The notes under the pieces are model-generated. The model was not told where the DNA came from, ran no database searches, and saw only the letters and a program-made list of their open reading frames with translations. Source: UMGS1370 sp046957575 (GTDB lineage: Bacteria > Bacillota > Clostridia > Lachnospirales > Lachnospiraceae). Taken from it: a stretch of DNA of 64,000 nt. The stretch is from positions 1-64,000 of the forward strand of contig JBKUOG010000001.1 in NCBI GenBank assembly GCA_046957575.1, read 5' to 3'. Shown here piece after piece: positions 16,593-25,707 of this stretch (positions are counted from its first letter, which is position 1; each line of letters begins with the position of its first letter). The position numbers and the translations under genes were made by a program.

Positions 16593-17420
16593 CTATTCCT
16601 CATCCATACTTCCTGACCGAAATCCTTCCAGATCCAGGGTAATATAGCCAAATCCAAGTCTTTTTAAGCAGGCTGCTGCCTCATCCTGAATTTCCATTAT
16701 TTTTCTGAAGGATTCTTTGTCCAGTTCTAATCTGGCAATCCGGCCATGGACTCTCAGACGGACATTTCCCCCTATCTTTTCTCTAAGCCACTCTTCTCCC
16801 TGGGCAATTCTGTCTAACAAATCGTAATTAAGCTCTGCCCCATAGGGAAGTCTGGTAGCCATACAGGGGGTCGAGGGGCGGGATGCCACCGAAATTCCAT
16901 AAAAGGAAGCCAGCGCTTTTACCTGGGCTTTTGTAATACCTAAATCTGCCAGCGGACTGATAATCCCCAGTTCTTTTAATGCCAAAATCCCAGGCCGGTA
17001 AACATGGAGATCGTCCTCATTGGTCCCCTCTAAAATCACTGAAATACCGTTCTGCGCCGCAAACTCCCTTAAGCGCTCAAACAATCCCTTTTTACACAGA
17101 TAGCAGCGATTTTTCGGGTTGTTTCGGATCTCTGACTGGGCCAGTTCATCCACTTCAATAATCTGGTGCTGCGCTCCTAATTCCCCTGCCACTCTCTTTG
17201 CAATTTCCAAATCACAGGCCGGATGAAGACGGGTGTGAAACGTCACTGCATAAACCTTTGAGCCAGTCTGTTTTGCCGCCTCACAGGATACTTTTAACAA
17301 CAGGCTGGAATCCACGCCGCCGGAAAATGCCACTGCCACATCCTTTTTTGCGTATTCCTCCATCTGTTTCTCCAGGCAGCAGCGAATCCTTGATAATTCT
17401 GTATTGGTTCTTTCTTCCAT
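16593..17420 (-). CDS. larE: ATP-dependent sacrificial sulfur transferase LarE
   Basis: 275 aa. LarE adenylates the dicarboxylated pyridinium precursor and transfers sulfur to it in nickel-pincer-nucleotide synthesis. The PP-loop is VAFSGGVDSSLLLK (about residues 29-42). A conserved Cys lies in RPSTPCMATRLPYG (about 173-186), the position of the sacrificial cysteine, and there is a CxxC at NRCYLCKK (about 103-110). Length fits the family. It is the last gene of the nik-lar operon, about 20 bp after larC, with AAAGGGA upstream. Confidence 0.9.
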   Translation of the reverse strand: MEERTNTELSRIRCCLEKQMEEYAKKDVAVAFSGGVDSSLLLKVSCEAAKQTGSKVYAVTFHTRLHPACDLEIAKRVAGELGAQHQIIEVDELAQSEIRNNPKNRCYLCKKGLFERLREFAAQNGISVILEGTNEDDLHVYRPGILALKELGIISPLADLGITKAQVKALASFYGISVASRPSTPCMATRLPYGAELNYDLLDRIAQGEEWLREKIGGNVRLRVHGRIARLELDKESFRKIMEIQDEAAACLKRLGFGYITLDLEGFRSGSMDEE

Positions 17421-17439
17421 TCGCTTGTCCCTTTCTGTT

Positions 17440-18780
17440 TTACTGTCTAAGTGCTGCCTGTTTTACTTCATGGCAGACTTCTGAAAAAGAAAGATGCTGT
17501 TCTTTTGCAATCTTTTTCACACTCTCATACTCTGGATAGATTTTCTCTTTCTGTCCCACTTTGCACACCTTGACGGCAGCCGTCCCAAGCCGGGTTTCTA
17601 TGGTCTGGCATTCCCGCTTTAGCACAGTGCGTTCCATAAAGCTTCTGCGAATGCCTATGGTTGTTGTATGGGTAAAAATAATCTCTTCCGCCGCTTCTCT
17701 TATGCTTTCTGTACACAAAACAGACAAAAGATAAGCCGGGCGGTTTTTCTTCATGAAAATCGGGGTATACCAGACATCTGCAGCTCCAATATCAAATAAT
17801 TCTTCCATAACAAATCCCAAGGTTTCCCCTGTACAGTCATCTAAATTCGTCTCTAATTTTACCATTCTCTCCCCATTGTCTTTAGAAGAACTGCTGGTCT
17901 CCTGCACTTTCTCTGCCTGGGATTCATCCGTTTCCAAAATCAGCATGGCCCTGAGAATATTGGCATTTTTAAAGTCTTTATTGCCTGCGCCGATTCCGAT
18001 TTTTTCAATTTGATAATGGTTTGGAAGAGACTGACCGCAGTGAAGGGCTGCTGCGATAGCTGCTCCGGTTGGAGTCACCATCTCCCCCTCATTGTCTGTC
18101 ACTTTCATCTTCAGATTCCAGGCAGATGCAATGTTGGCAGTAGCCGGCACCGGAACCGGCATCACCCCATGCTGACAGCGCACATACCCCTGGCCTTCTG
18201 CAAGGGGAGACACAATCACTTTATCAATCTTTAAATCATAAATACAGAATGCAGTACTGATAATATCCACAATGGAGTCAATGGCCCCTACTTCATGAAA
18301 ATGGACCTCTTCTATAGGAATGCCATGGGCCTTTGACTCTGCCTCTGCCACAATCCGAAACATTTTTGCTGCCAAATCCTTTATCTCTTTGGCTCCATCC
18401 ATCCGATTAATAATAGATAAAACATCTGTAAGATTGCGGTGCTCATGAGGATGAGTATGGTCGTGATTATGGTCATGAGTATGGTCGTGAGGGTGTGCAT
18501 GGCCATGAGGGTGCGTGTGGGGGTGTGCGCGATCATGGTCATGCCCGCAGTCCTCTTCCAGATGCACATCAAAATCAAAGGCATCAATGCCGCATTTTTT
18601 CTTTCTTCCAAAGTGAAGATGGTAGCCGCCTACCCCCAGACTTTCCAGCAGTGTTTCTAATTTTTCTTTATCTGCCCCCAGATCCAGCAATGCCCCTACC
18701 GTCATATCTCCGCTGATTCCGGAATTGCACTCCAAATATAAAATCCGTTCTTTCTTATACTCTTTCTCATGTTCTCTCAT
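17440..18780 (-). CDS. larC: Nickel-insertion protein LarC
   Basis: 446 aa, full length and uninterrupted, unlike Lactiplantibacillus larC, which needs a programmed frameshift. LarC inserts nickel into the pincer cofactor using CTP. The N-terminus ILYLECNSGISGDMTVGALLD is the family signature. A histidine-rich stretch (about residues 78-113, repeated HDH/HPH units with about 17 His) probably buffers nickel. Further conserved parts are EEVHFHEVGAIDSIVDI and TPTGAAIAAAL. It directly abuts larB. Confidence 0.93.
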   Translation of the reverse strand: MREHEKEYKKERILYLECNSGISGDMTVGALLDLGADKEKLETLLESLGVGGYHLHFGRKKKCGIDAFDFDVHLEEDCGHDHDRAHPHTHPHGHAHPHDHTHDHNHDHTHPHEHRNLTDVLSIINRMDGAKEIKDLAAKMFRIVAEAESKAHGIPIEEVHFHEVGAIDSIVDIISTAFCIYDLKIDKVIVSPLAEGQGYVRCQHGVMPVPVPATANIASAWNLKMKVTDNEGEMVTPTGAAIAAALHCGQSLPNHYQIEKIGIGAGNKDFKNANILRAMLILETDESQAEKVQETSSSSKDNGERMVKLETNLDDCTGETLGFVMEELFDIGAADVWYTPIFMKKNRPAYLLSVLCTESIREAAEEIIFTHTTTIGIRRSFMERTVLKRECQTIETRLGTAAVKVCKVGQKEKIYPEYESVKKIAKEQHLSFSEVCHEVKQAALRQ

Positions 18781-19524
18781 CTATTTCACCGCCAATCTGT
18801 TAATTTGTGTTGCAATATAGCCTGCTCCATAGCCATTGTCGATATTAACTACCGAAATGCCGTTGGCGCAGGAGTTTATCATGGTCAAAAGGGCTGACAG
18901 ACCATGGAAACTGGCCCCGTATCCTACCGAAGTAGGAACTGCAATCACCGGATTTTCTACCAGTCCGCCGATCACTGTCCCCAAAGCGCCTTCCATTCCG
19001 GCTGCCGCAATGACACAGTTTGCCTTTACAATCTGCTGGCGCTTTGACAAAAGCCTGTGGATTCCGGCCACTCCCACATCATAAATCCGATCTACCCGGC
19101 ACCCGAAAAACTCGGCTGTCTGCGCCGCTTCTTCCGCAACTGGAATATCTGCTGTGCCGCCTGTGCACACTGCAATCAGCCCAATCTGCTCTTTCCCCTC
19201 TTTTTCCAATTTTAAAATGCGGGAAACTGGATCGTAAGTGACCTGGGGAACTGCCTGTTTTACCAGTTCATACTGCTCTTTTGTGGCGCGGGTTCCCAAA
19301 ACTTCCCCATCCCGTTCCGCCAGTTTCTGATAAATAGAGACCAGATATTCATCCGGCTTTCCCTGACAGAATACAGTTTCTCCAAAACCGGAGCGGAGAC
19401 TTCTGTGATGATCAAGCTTAACATACCCCAAATCCTCATAGGGAAGATCTTTTAGCTGTCCTTCTGCTTCTTCTATGGAAATCCTTCCGGATTTCACACC
19501 TTCCAGCATTTGTCTTACGTCCAT
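18781..19524 (-). CDS. larB: Pyridinium-3,5-biscarboxylic acid mononucleotide synthase LarB
   Basis: 247 aa from the ATG at 19524; a longer in-frame start overlaps the upstream ATPase gene further. LarB carboxylates nicotinic acid adenine dinucleotide in the first step of nickel-pincer cofactor synthesis and shares the PurE fold. Signatures: IGLIAVCTGGTADIPVAEEA (about residues 119-138), VIAAAGMEGALGTVIGGLV, and VIAVPTSVGYGASFHGL (about 195-211). The N-terminal 60 residues form the family-specific helical region. It overlaps the end of the nikE-like gene by about 10 bp. Confidence 0.92.
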   Translation of the reverse strand: MDVRQMLEGVKSGRISIEEAEGQLKDLPYEDLGYVKLDHHRSLRSGFGETVFCQGKPDEYLVSIYQKLAERDGEVLGTRATKEQYELVKQAVPQVTYDPVSRILKLEKEGKEQIGLIAVCTGGTADIPVAEEAAQTAEFFGCRVDRIYDVGVAGIHRLLSKRQQIVKANCVIAAAGMEGALGTVIGGLVENPVIAVPTSVGYGASFHGLSALLTMINSCANGISVVNIDNGYGAGYIATQINRLAVK

Positions 19525-20132
19525 GCTTCCATTTCCACCTTTCTTGTACAAATCTTATCTATCAGCGGCTGAGAGTGACTAACTGCCAAAAGGCCAATTT
19601 CCCTCCGACTGGTTTCTTCCAGTAAAAACTGCCAAATCTGACTCTGGGTAATCAGATCCAGCATTGTGGTAATCTCATCTGCCAGCAAAAATCTGGTCTT
19701 TTCTCCCAATGCCCTGGCAATACAGAATCTCTGAAGTTCCCCTCCTGAAAGTTCTCCCGGAAACCGATTAAGCCAGTCTTTTTCGATTCCCAGTCCTTGT
19801 ATGATCGAATCAGATATCCCGTCTCCCTCTTCCAGAACTGTTTTCATTCTCCGTCTGGGATTGACGGCCAGTTCCGGATGCTGCCAGATCATCTGAACCG
19901 GGCAGTAAGCCCCGTATTCTTTAAGGGATCTTCCATCCAGCAGCACTTCTCCGGCATCTGGTTTTTCATAGCCGGCCAGAATCTTGCAGAATGTGGTTTT
20001 TCCAAAACCACTGGGTGCAATTAATCCTACCCTCTCTCTGCTTTCCAGTTCCAGGGAAAATTGATTTAAAATCTGTCTGGTTCCGCTGTGATAGCGAAAT
20101 GAAATATTGTTTGCTTCAAGCTTCAACGTCAT
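19515..20132 (-). CDS. Nickel/peptide ABC transporter ATP-binding protein (NikE type)
   Basis: About 205 aa, a short ATPase without the OppF C-terminal tail. Walker A is APSGFGKTT (Gly to Phe inside the loop, unusual), the signature is LSGGELQRFCIARAL and Walker B is FLLADEITTMLD. The start is uncertain: ATG at 20132 sits almost on the AAAGGGGA, and TTG at 20126 has better spacing. The gene overlaps the nikD-like gene and precedes larB, linking transport to nickel-cofactor synthesis. Confidence 0.85.
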   Translation of the reverse strand: MTLKLEANNISFRYHSGTRQILNQFSLELESRERVGLIAPSGFGKTTFCKILAGYEKPDAGEVLLDGRSLKEYGAYCPVQMIWQHPELAVNPRRRMKTVLEEGDGISDSIIQGLGIEKDWLNRFPGELSGGELQRFCIARALGEKTRFLLADEITTMLDLITQSQIWQFLLEETSRREIGLLAVSHSQPLIDKICTRKVEMEAWT

Positions 20133-21057
20133 TCCCCTTTCTGCACCGTACCCAGCCATCCTCTGTTTTTCTTATGGGAATGGATGTTTTTTGGCACTCT
20201 GCGTCTGCACCAGGACACCGGGATGCAAATACGCAGCCTGTCCCCCTCTCTGTCACGTAGGGCTGCGTACCGCTAAGGACTTTAAATCCATTGGCCGGCA
20301 TTGCCCGGTACAGAGCCCTGCTGTAAGGATGGGCCAGCTTCTTTTCCTCCTGAAAATAGGCAGCCGGCATTTCTTCCACTGTAGTTCCCGCGTAAAACAC
20401 TGCAATTCGGTCTGCCACTTCCAGCGCCAGTTCCAAATCATGGGTAATTAAAAGCACTCCGGCGCCCTGATCCGCCAGCTCCCTGAAATGCCCCAGCACC
20501 CTTTTTGCAGCAGACAGGTGAAGACCCGGCGTCGGCTCATCCGCAATAATCAGTTTGGGCTGTTCCATAAGAGCGGAAGAAATCAAAACCCGTCTGGTCA
20601 TACCCCCTGATAATTCAAAGGGATATTTGTTTTCTGTTTCTTTTTCCAGACCGTATCGGCTAAGAAGAGACGAACACCTGCGTTCTGCCTCTAAAGAGCG
20701 ATCGCCGTTTCGCACCTGCTCGCCGACTTTCATAAGCGGATCCAGATAGGAAACGCTCTGGGGCACCAGGACAATTTCCTTTCCCACAGCCTGTTTTCTT
20801 CTTTTCTCTGTCAGTTCGCATCCTTCATAGAAAATTTGTCCGGACATAGACGCATTATAGGGAAGGAGTCCTAAAATTCCATGAGCCAGAAGGCTTTTTC
20901 CGGATCCGCTGGCTCCCACTACTGCTGTCATCTCTCCTGCTTTTACTGTCAGATTTAGATCTTCTATCACAGAAAGCGTTCTTTTTTTCAGTCCTCTGGT
21001 ATATTGCTCAAAGGAAACCGACAAATGATTGACCTGAAGCAATGCCCCGTTTTCCAT
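20116..21057 (-). CDS. Nickel/peptide ABC transporter ATP-binding protein (NikD type)
   Basis: 313 aa. Walker A is GASGSGKSLLAHGIL (about residues 49-63), the signature is LSGGMTRRVLISSAL and Walker B is LIIADEPTPGLH. The C-terminal extension contains the HPYSRALYRAMP and GCVFASRCPGAD tail of the oligopeptide/nickel group. Its substrate is inferred as nickel only from the downstream larBCE genes. Confidence 0.87.
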   Translation of the reverse strand: MENGALLQVNHLSVSFEQYTRGLKKRTLSVIEDLNLTVKAGEMTAVVGASGSGKSLLAHGILGLLPYNASMSGQIFYEGCELTEKRRKQAVGKEIVLVPQSVSYLDPLMKVGEQVRNGDRSLEAERRCSSLLSRYGLEKETENKYPFELSGGMTRRVLISSALMEQPKLIIADEPTPGLHLSAAKRVLGHFRELADQGAGVLLITHDLELALEVADRIAVFYAGTTVEEMPAAYFQEEKKLAHPYSRALYRAMPANGFKVLSGTQPYVTERGTGCVFASRCPGADAECQKTSIPIRKTEDGWVRCRKGNDVEA

Positions 21058-21099
21058 AATCCTTGTCTCCTCTTTCTTTAAAATCCCCAGTCTTTTTTG

Positions 21100-21921
21100 C
21101 TACTCATGGACACTTGCCGGATCAAGCAGCTTGCAGATACTGTCCCCCAGCATATGAAATAACACTACACAAAGCATTAACATTCCTCCTGGAAACAGAG
21201 CCAGCCACCATTTTCCCATGGCAAGGTACTTCATGCTCTCTGATAAAATCACACCGATTGCCGGCTCTTCCGGAGACAGTCCAAATCCCAGAAAGGTAAT
21301 GCTGGCCTCATGGAGAATGGCATGGGGAAACAGTAAAATCAGTCCGGTAAAAAACTGGGGCAGCAGGTGGGGAATCATATGTTTTATGGCTATCTGAAAT
21401 CTGTTTATGCCCAAATGGGATGCAATCTGAATATAAACACTCTGGCGAAGCTGCATGACTTCCCCTCTGATAAGGCGGGCCAGTACAGTCCAGTGAGTCA
21501 GCGTAATTCCAATCACCACACCCCAAAATCCCTTGCCGCAGGCGTAGGAAATCAAAATCAGCAGCAGGATGTGGGGGATTCCCATTACCAAGTCTATGAG
21601 AAAGGTAATGGCAGCATCTGTCCATTTTCCCATAATCGCTCCGCAGATTCCAAGAATTCCTGCAAATACGGCGCTGGCCGCTGCAGTGATGACACCCAGG
21701 CGGATACTTAAGGAAAGTCCGGTAATGGTCCGAACAAACATATCCCTGCCCATAAAGTCTGTACCGAATAAATATTCTTTGCTGGGAGCCAGATTTTTTC
21801 TGGAAAAATCGGTTACAAGGGCTTCCTCTTTCCACAAAAATCCCAGCACAGTAATCAGAGACAAAAAGACCAGCGAAACCATCAGCCAGCCAATCGTTCT
21901 TGCCCTTCGGTTCTGTTTCAT
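21100..21921 (-). CDS. Nickel/peptide ABC transporter permease (NikC type)
   Basis: 273 aa. Features of the DppC/NikC family: LFGTDFMGRDMFVRTITGL (about residues 51-69), the coupling loop IASHLGINRFQIAIKHMIPH (about 176-195) and the C-terminal helix MLMLCVVLFHMLGDSICKLLDP. Its ATG overlaps the stop of the NikB-type gene by 4 bp (ATGA). Confidence 0.88.
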   Translation of the reverse strand: MKQNRRARTIGWLMVSLVFLSLITVLGFLWKEEALVTDFSRKNLAPSKEYLFGTDFMGRDMFVRTITGLSLSIRLGVITAAASAVFAGILGICGAIMGKWTDAAITFLIDLVMGIPHILLLILISYACGKGFWGVVIGITLTHWTVLARLIRGEVMQLRQSVYIQIASHLGINRFQIAIKHMIPHLLPQFFTGLILLFPHAILHEASITFLGFGLSPEEPAIGVILSESMKYLAMGKWWLALFPGGMLMLCVVLFHMLGDSICKLLDPASVHE

Positions 21922-22910
21922 CGCCTCTCCCCCCTTTTGATTCTCGGATCAATCACTCCATAAAGGAAGTTTGCCAGGGCATTTCCTCCAAATACAATTA
22001 CTGCGCTGAATACGGTAATCCCAAGCAGCAGAGGAACATCACTTCCCAGACCGGCGGCAACTGCTGCCTGGCCCAGCCCCGGATAGGAAAATACCTGCTC
22101 TACCAATACGGAGCCGCCGAAAATTTCGCTGATGGATGCAAACTGCAGCGTCATTGCAGGAAGGGCAATGTTGCGCAGGCAGTGACGCCTTACAATTCTT
22201 TTCAGGCTGTCTCCCCTGGCGCGGGCAAAGAGCACATAATCACTTTCTAATACTTCAATGGTTTTTTCTCTGGTGTGAAGGGCTATGTTGGAAATCCCCG
22301 TAATGCTTAAGGCCGCCGCCGGAAGAATGGCATGGACCACCCGTTCTTTCAAACTGACCTGGGCGGCTTCCTGACCGATGGGAACTGCAAATCCCACCGG
22401 CAAGAGTTTCAGCCATACAGCAAATACCATCAGGAGCAGAAGGGCCAGGAAAAAGGCCGGAGTACTGGCCATAAACAGACTGTATCCTGTCACTGCCTTA
22501 TCCTGCCATTTTCCTCTGTTCATCCCTGCCCAGATCCCCAGAAAAAAGCCAAGCACGCCGGAAATCAGCCAGGCTGCTGCCATCATCCCCAGAGAGCTGA
22601 CCGCTTTTTCCCTGATAATCTCTGCAACCGGCCTGCGGTACAGCAAAGAGGTCCCCATATCTCCCCGGATAAAGTCCGAAACCCATGTAAAAAACCGTTC
22701 CAGCATAGGAACGTCCATTCCCCAGTATGCCCGCAGTTTTTCTATCTGCTCCGGACTCATGGCCCCTAAAGCCGCCTGACCTACATTGCTTTGCAGAGGG
22801 TCAATGGGGGAAATGGCAAGAAGAAAAAATGCCGCCCCGCTGACTGCAAACACCAAAAAAATGACCCTGAGAATTCCCCTCACTCCTGCATATATCTGCT
22901 TCTGTCTCAT
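21918..22910 (-). CDS. Nickel/peptide ABC transporter permease (NikB type)
   Basis: 330 aa from the ATG that overlaps the nikA-like stop as TAATG (22910), with GTGGAG upstream; a start six codons earlier is possible. Family features: DFIRGDMGTSLLYRRPVAEII (about residues 82-102), YVLFARARGDSLKRIVRRHCLRN (coupling loop) and the C-terminal VIDPRIKRGERR. It forms the channel with the NikC-type protein. Confidence 0.88.
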   Translation of the reverse strand: MRQKQIYAGVRGILRVIFLVFAVSGAAFFLLAISPIDPLQSNVGQAALGAMSPEQIEKLRAYWGMDVPMLERFFTWVSDFIRGDMGTSLLYRRPVAEIIREKAVSSLGMMAAAWLISGVLGFFLGIWAGMNRGKWQDKAVTGYSLFMASTPAFFLALLLLMVFAVWLKLLPVGFAVPIGQEAAQVSLKERVVHAILPAAALSITGISNIALHTREKTIEVLESDYVLFARARGDSLKRIVRRHCLRNIALPAMTLQFASISEIFGGSVLVEQVFSYPGLGQAAVAAGLGSDVPLLLGITVFSAVIVFGGNALANFLYGVIDPRIKRGERR

Positions 22911-24583
22911 TAATTTTCCCAACTCCACAAATCAACATTGTTTACAATGGACCAGCCATGTCCATGGGGATGGAGTTTCTGTTCTGCCACAGTAAGTCCG
23001 TCCCGCACCCAGTAAAGATGGTCTACATTCGCCAGCCAAATCCAGGGAATGTCTCCCTCCTGCGTAATTCCAGAAGATCCATCCCACTGCGCTTTTTTCC
23101 ATAATTCATAGGATTCTTCCAAGTCTGACGCTGCCAGAGCTTCATCCATGTACTGGTCCACCGTCTCATTGGAATAAGGAGAATACTGAGCAGTTCCAGT
23201 CTCCGGATCCGTATGGTAAATATTGTAAAGTTCCATAGGAGTGTGGGCGCCCCATCCCCACATTAACGGCTGTGTATAGGCAAAGGTATACGCCTCATCC
23301 CAGCTAAGTCCTTTCGTAGATGCGTCAATCCCCAGATGTTTCAGTTGATTGGCTGTCTCGGACGCCATAGCCTGACGGACAGAATCTCCTGACGGATAAC
23401 CGATGGTAAGAACTGCTTTTACTCCGTCTTTTTCCCGAATCCCATCGCTTCCTTCCAGCCATCCGGCCTCCTCCATCAGCATTTTTGCCTGCTCTAAGTC
23501 ATGCTCTACTTTACTTCCCTCATAATACCAAGGCATTTTGTCGCACACACTGTATGCCGGAGTCCCGTAACCGTCCAGCACATTGGCAATTAACGTCTCT
23601 CTGTCAATTGCCAGGTTGATGGCTCGCCGCACATTTACATCACAGGTTAAATCATTTCCTACTTCCTGCCCGTTTTCCAGTGTCTGTACAGGCACTGCCG
23701 GAAGGTTCATCCCCTGGTTGTCTACGGTTTTACAATCCAGAAGCTGATAGCCCTCTACCGGACTTTCCGCATAGGAAGCTGCTGTATAAGCCAAATCCGC
23801 CTGTCCTGACATCACTGCCGCATAAGCTGCATCTTCTTCCATAAACAGGACCGTTACTTTCTTCATTTTCGGAGACTCACCATAATAATCCGGATTGGCC
23901 TCAAAAATCACCTGCTGTCCCTTATCCCACTGTTTCAGCAGGTACCTTCCAGAACCCACCGGGTTCTGTCCGTATTCCGGCCCATAGGCGTGTTCCGGAA
24001 CAATCCCCACAACTGCCATCGTATAAGGCCAGATAGAATAAGGGCGGTTCATATGAAATTCCACAGTGTCTTCATCTTTTGCCACTGCTTCTTTTAACAT
24101 GGTAAAATCATTGACTGAACTGGTATCCCGAAGGGTATTATATGTAAAGGCCACATCTTCTGCATCCAGCTTTTCCCCATCGGTAAAAGATACGTCGCTG
24201 CGAATGTCTACAGTCCATAGAAGTCCGTCCTCACTGCATGTCATGTCCGTTGCCAGATCATACCCGATAGACAAATCGGCTGTAGTAACGGTCAGAGTGC
24301 TCTGGATTAACGGCTCATGAACATGTTCTCCGGCACCCCAGCCGTAAGCCGGATCAAATCCTGCCTCTGGCTCGGAATTCGGCGTCATCACTACCACTAC
24401 GCTGTCTTTTGCCGCTGCTTCTGCATTTTGTGTTTCTGCATTCTGCGCTTCTGTATTCTGCGCTTCTGTATTTTGCGCTTCTGTACTTTGTCCATCTGTA
24501 CTTTGTTCCGGACTGCCGCATCCTGCCAGAGCCGCAGTCATAACTGCTGCCAGAACAGCTGTTTTCATTCTTTTTATTTTCAT
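22910..24583 (-). CDS. Nickel-type ABC transporter substrate-binding lipoprotein
   Basis: 557 aa from the ATG at 24583 (AGGAGAATCAGG upstream). Lipobox LAGC (Cys about 22). A linker with tandem TEAQN-type pentapeptides (about residues 31-58) precedes the family-5 binding domain: VVVVMTPNSEPEAGFDPAYG, SEDGLLWTVDIRSDVSFTDG and VNVRRAINLAIDRETL. The C-terminus ends HPHGHGWSIVNNVDLWSW, a His-containing tail that could touch a metal chelate. The substrate is most likely nickel or a nickel chelate, inferred from larBCE in the same operon. Confidence 0.8.
   Translation of the reverse strand: MKIKRMKTAVLAAVMTAALAGCGSPEQSTDGQSTEAQNTEAQNTEAQNAETQNAEAAAKDSVVVVMTPNSEPEAGFDPAYGWGAGEHVHEPLIQSTLTVTTADLSIGYDLATDMTCSEDGLLWTVDIRSDVSFTDGEKLDAEDVAFTYNTLRDTSSVNDFTMLKEAVAKDEDTVEFHMNRPYSIWPYTMAVVGIVPEHAYGPEYGQNPVGSGRYLLKQWDKGQQVIFEANPDYYGESPKMKKVTVLFMEEDAAYAAVMSGQADLAYTAASYAESPVEGYQLLDCKTVDNQGMNLPAVPVQTLENGQEVGNDLTCDVNVRRAINLAIDRETLIANVLDGYGTPAYSVCDKMPWYYEGSKVEHDLEQAKMLMEEAGWLEGSDGIREKDGVKAVLTIGYPSGDSVRQAMASETANQLKHLGIDASTKGLSWDEAYTFAYTQPLMWGWGAHTPMELYNIYHTDPETGTAQYSPYSNETVDQYMDEALAASDLEESYELWKKAQWDGSSGITQEGDIPWIWLANVDHLYWVRDGLTVAEQKLHPHGHGWSIVNNVDLWSWEN
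24432..24500 (-). repeat. Short tandem repeat coding the TEAQN linker
   Basis: Imperfect 15-bp units (TTCTGCGCTTCTGTA in plus-strand reading) are repeated about four times inside the nikA-like gene. They encode the TEAQN pentapeptide linker after the lipid anchor and may vary in copy number between strains. Confidence 0.7.
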
Positions 24584-24608
24584 CCTGATTCTCCTCATAT
24601 AATATTGC

Positions 24609-24666
24609 AAAAAAAGTACCAGAAAAGCAGCCCATTCTTTTAAAGAATAGAAATACCTTCCTGGTA
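24609..24666 (-). terminator. Terminator-like hairpin in the nikA leader
   Basis: On the minus strand TACCAG (24661-24666) pairs with CTGGTA (24617-24622), extended by AA/TT, with an inner ATTCTTT/AAAGAAT hairpin. Seven T follow (24609-24615). It lies about 25 bp before the nikA-like ATG. It may end the metallophosphoesterase transcript or act as an attenuator. Confidence 0.5.
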
Positions 24667-24676
24667 TGATTATTGT

Positions 24677-24705
24677 AATATGAATCGCTTTCTCTGGTCT
24701 GTCCT
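24677..24705 (-). promoter_or_regulatory. Candidate nik-lar operon promoter
   Basis: AGGACA (24700-24705), 17 bp, CATATT (24677-24682) on the minus strand. The match is weak. The following TCATATTACAATAATCATAC is repetitive and could hold a regulator site. A GGCGGC-TTCG-GCCGCC hairpin lies just upstream at 24711-24726 without a T run. Confidence 0.3.
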
Positions 24706-24761
24706 GTTGTGGCGGCTTCGGCCGCCGATTGCTTCTATTTTACGCAAATTTCTTATGAAAA

Positions 24762-25676
24762 TCAAGAAAGTTTTAGGCAAACGTTTGTGTTATCTGACCT
24801 TTCTTTTGGTTTTAAATTCAGCACGATTAGCTGGGGCTTGTTGTTGATCCGGATATTGATAGAATGCGTGCCCAGCCCTCTGCTGACCACCATCTTTTTC
24901 CCGCCTTTTTCAAAGGTCCCGGCACACCATGGCAGAAAAAACTGGTATTGAGGCGTCATCACTCCCCCAAGCCCCGGAATGCGGATCGTTCCTCCATGAA
25001 AATGGCCGGAAAGAGTCAAATCCGCCCCCCATGCAGCGCATTCCTGCCAGTACATTGGGGAGTGGATTAATAAAATCTGAAATCTGCTTGCATCTGCTTT
25101 TCCCAGACGATGGTCCAGATAATGGTCCGGCAGCGGCTCCGGTTTTTCAAAAAAAAGTTTCCGGTAATAGTTTTTGTCCAAATCCACACCGCTTATCACC
25201 ATATCGTCTCCAAACCTGCAGGACTCGTTTTCCAGATAGATCACTCCCATGGATTTTAACTGTTCCCGGTAAGCTTCGTACTGATCTTTGTAAATATGCC
25301 GTTCCCAGACCATACGGTTTTCGTGATTGCCGTTACCGTAATAAATGGGATAATGGCTGGCCAGTTTTTTCATGAGTTTTAGGGGAACTTCTGTCCGGCT
25401 CTCGCCCTTGCTGACCATCATGTCACCGCCGATTAAAACCCCATCCGGTTTTATCTGGTTAACTGCATGAATCAGCCGCTGATTTTCGGGGCCAAATTCC
25501 TTATTGTGAAGATCGGACAAAAAAACCATCCGTCTGGGATTTTGTATTTTGGAAGAGACTACCGAAATCTCCTCTGCTGACAGACAGTCCCTTTCGTACT
25601 CGGATCTGGCCGCGAAAGCTGTTCCCATACCGGCTGCCAAAACTCCTGCTGCTATTGCTGTCTTACATTTTCTCAT
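24762..25676 (-). CDS. Metallophosphoesterase
   Basis: 304 aa. All calcineurin-like motifs are present in order: FLSDLHNKEFG (about residues 52-62), IGGDMMVS (about 82-89), YGNGNHENR (about 113-121), ILLIHSPMYW (about 200-209) and SGHFHGG (about 223-229). A hydrophobic N-terminus (TAIAAGVLAAGMGTAFA) looks like a signal peptide or anchor, so the enzyme probably acts outside the membrane. The substrate is not identifiable. Confidence 0.85.
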   Translation of the reverse strand: MRKCKTAIAAGVLAAGMGTAFAARSEYERDCLSAEEISVVSSKIQNPRRMVFLSDLHNKEFGPENQRLIHAVNQIKPDGVLIGGDMMVSKGESRTEVPLKLMKKLASHYPIYYGNGNHENRMVWERHIYKDQYEAYREQLKSMGVIYLENESCRFGDDMVISGVDLDKNYYRKLFFEKPEPLPDHYLDHRLGKADASRFQILLIHSPMYWQECAAWGADLTLSGHFHGGTIRIPGLGGVMTPQYQFFLPWCAGTFEKGGKKMVVSRGLGTHSINIRINNKPQLIVLNLKPKERSDNTNVCLKLS

Positions 25677-25707
25677 CTGTATGATCCTCTTGTGAATTTC
25701 TGAACCG

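Noticed and set aside
18420..18560. Repetitive GGTCATGAG/GTGTGCATGG tandem-looking DNA
   Set aside because: It is simply the codon pattern of the histidine-rich segment of LarC, not an independent repeat.
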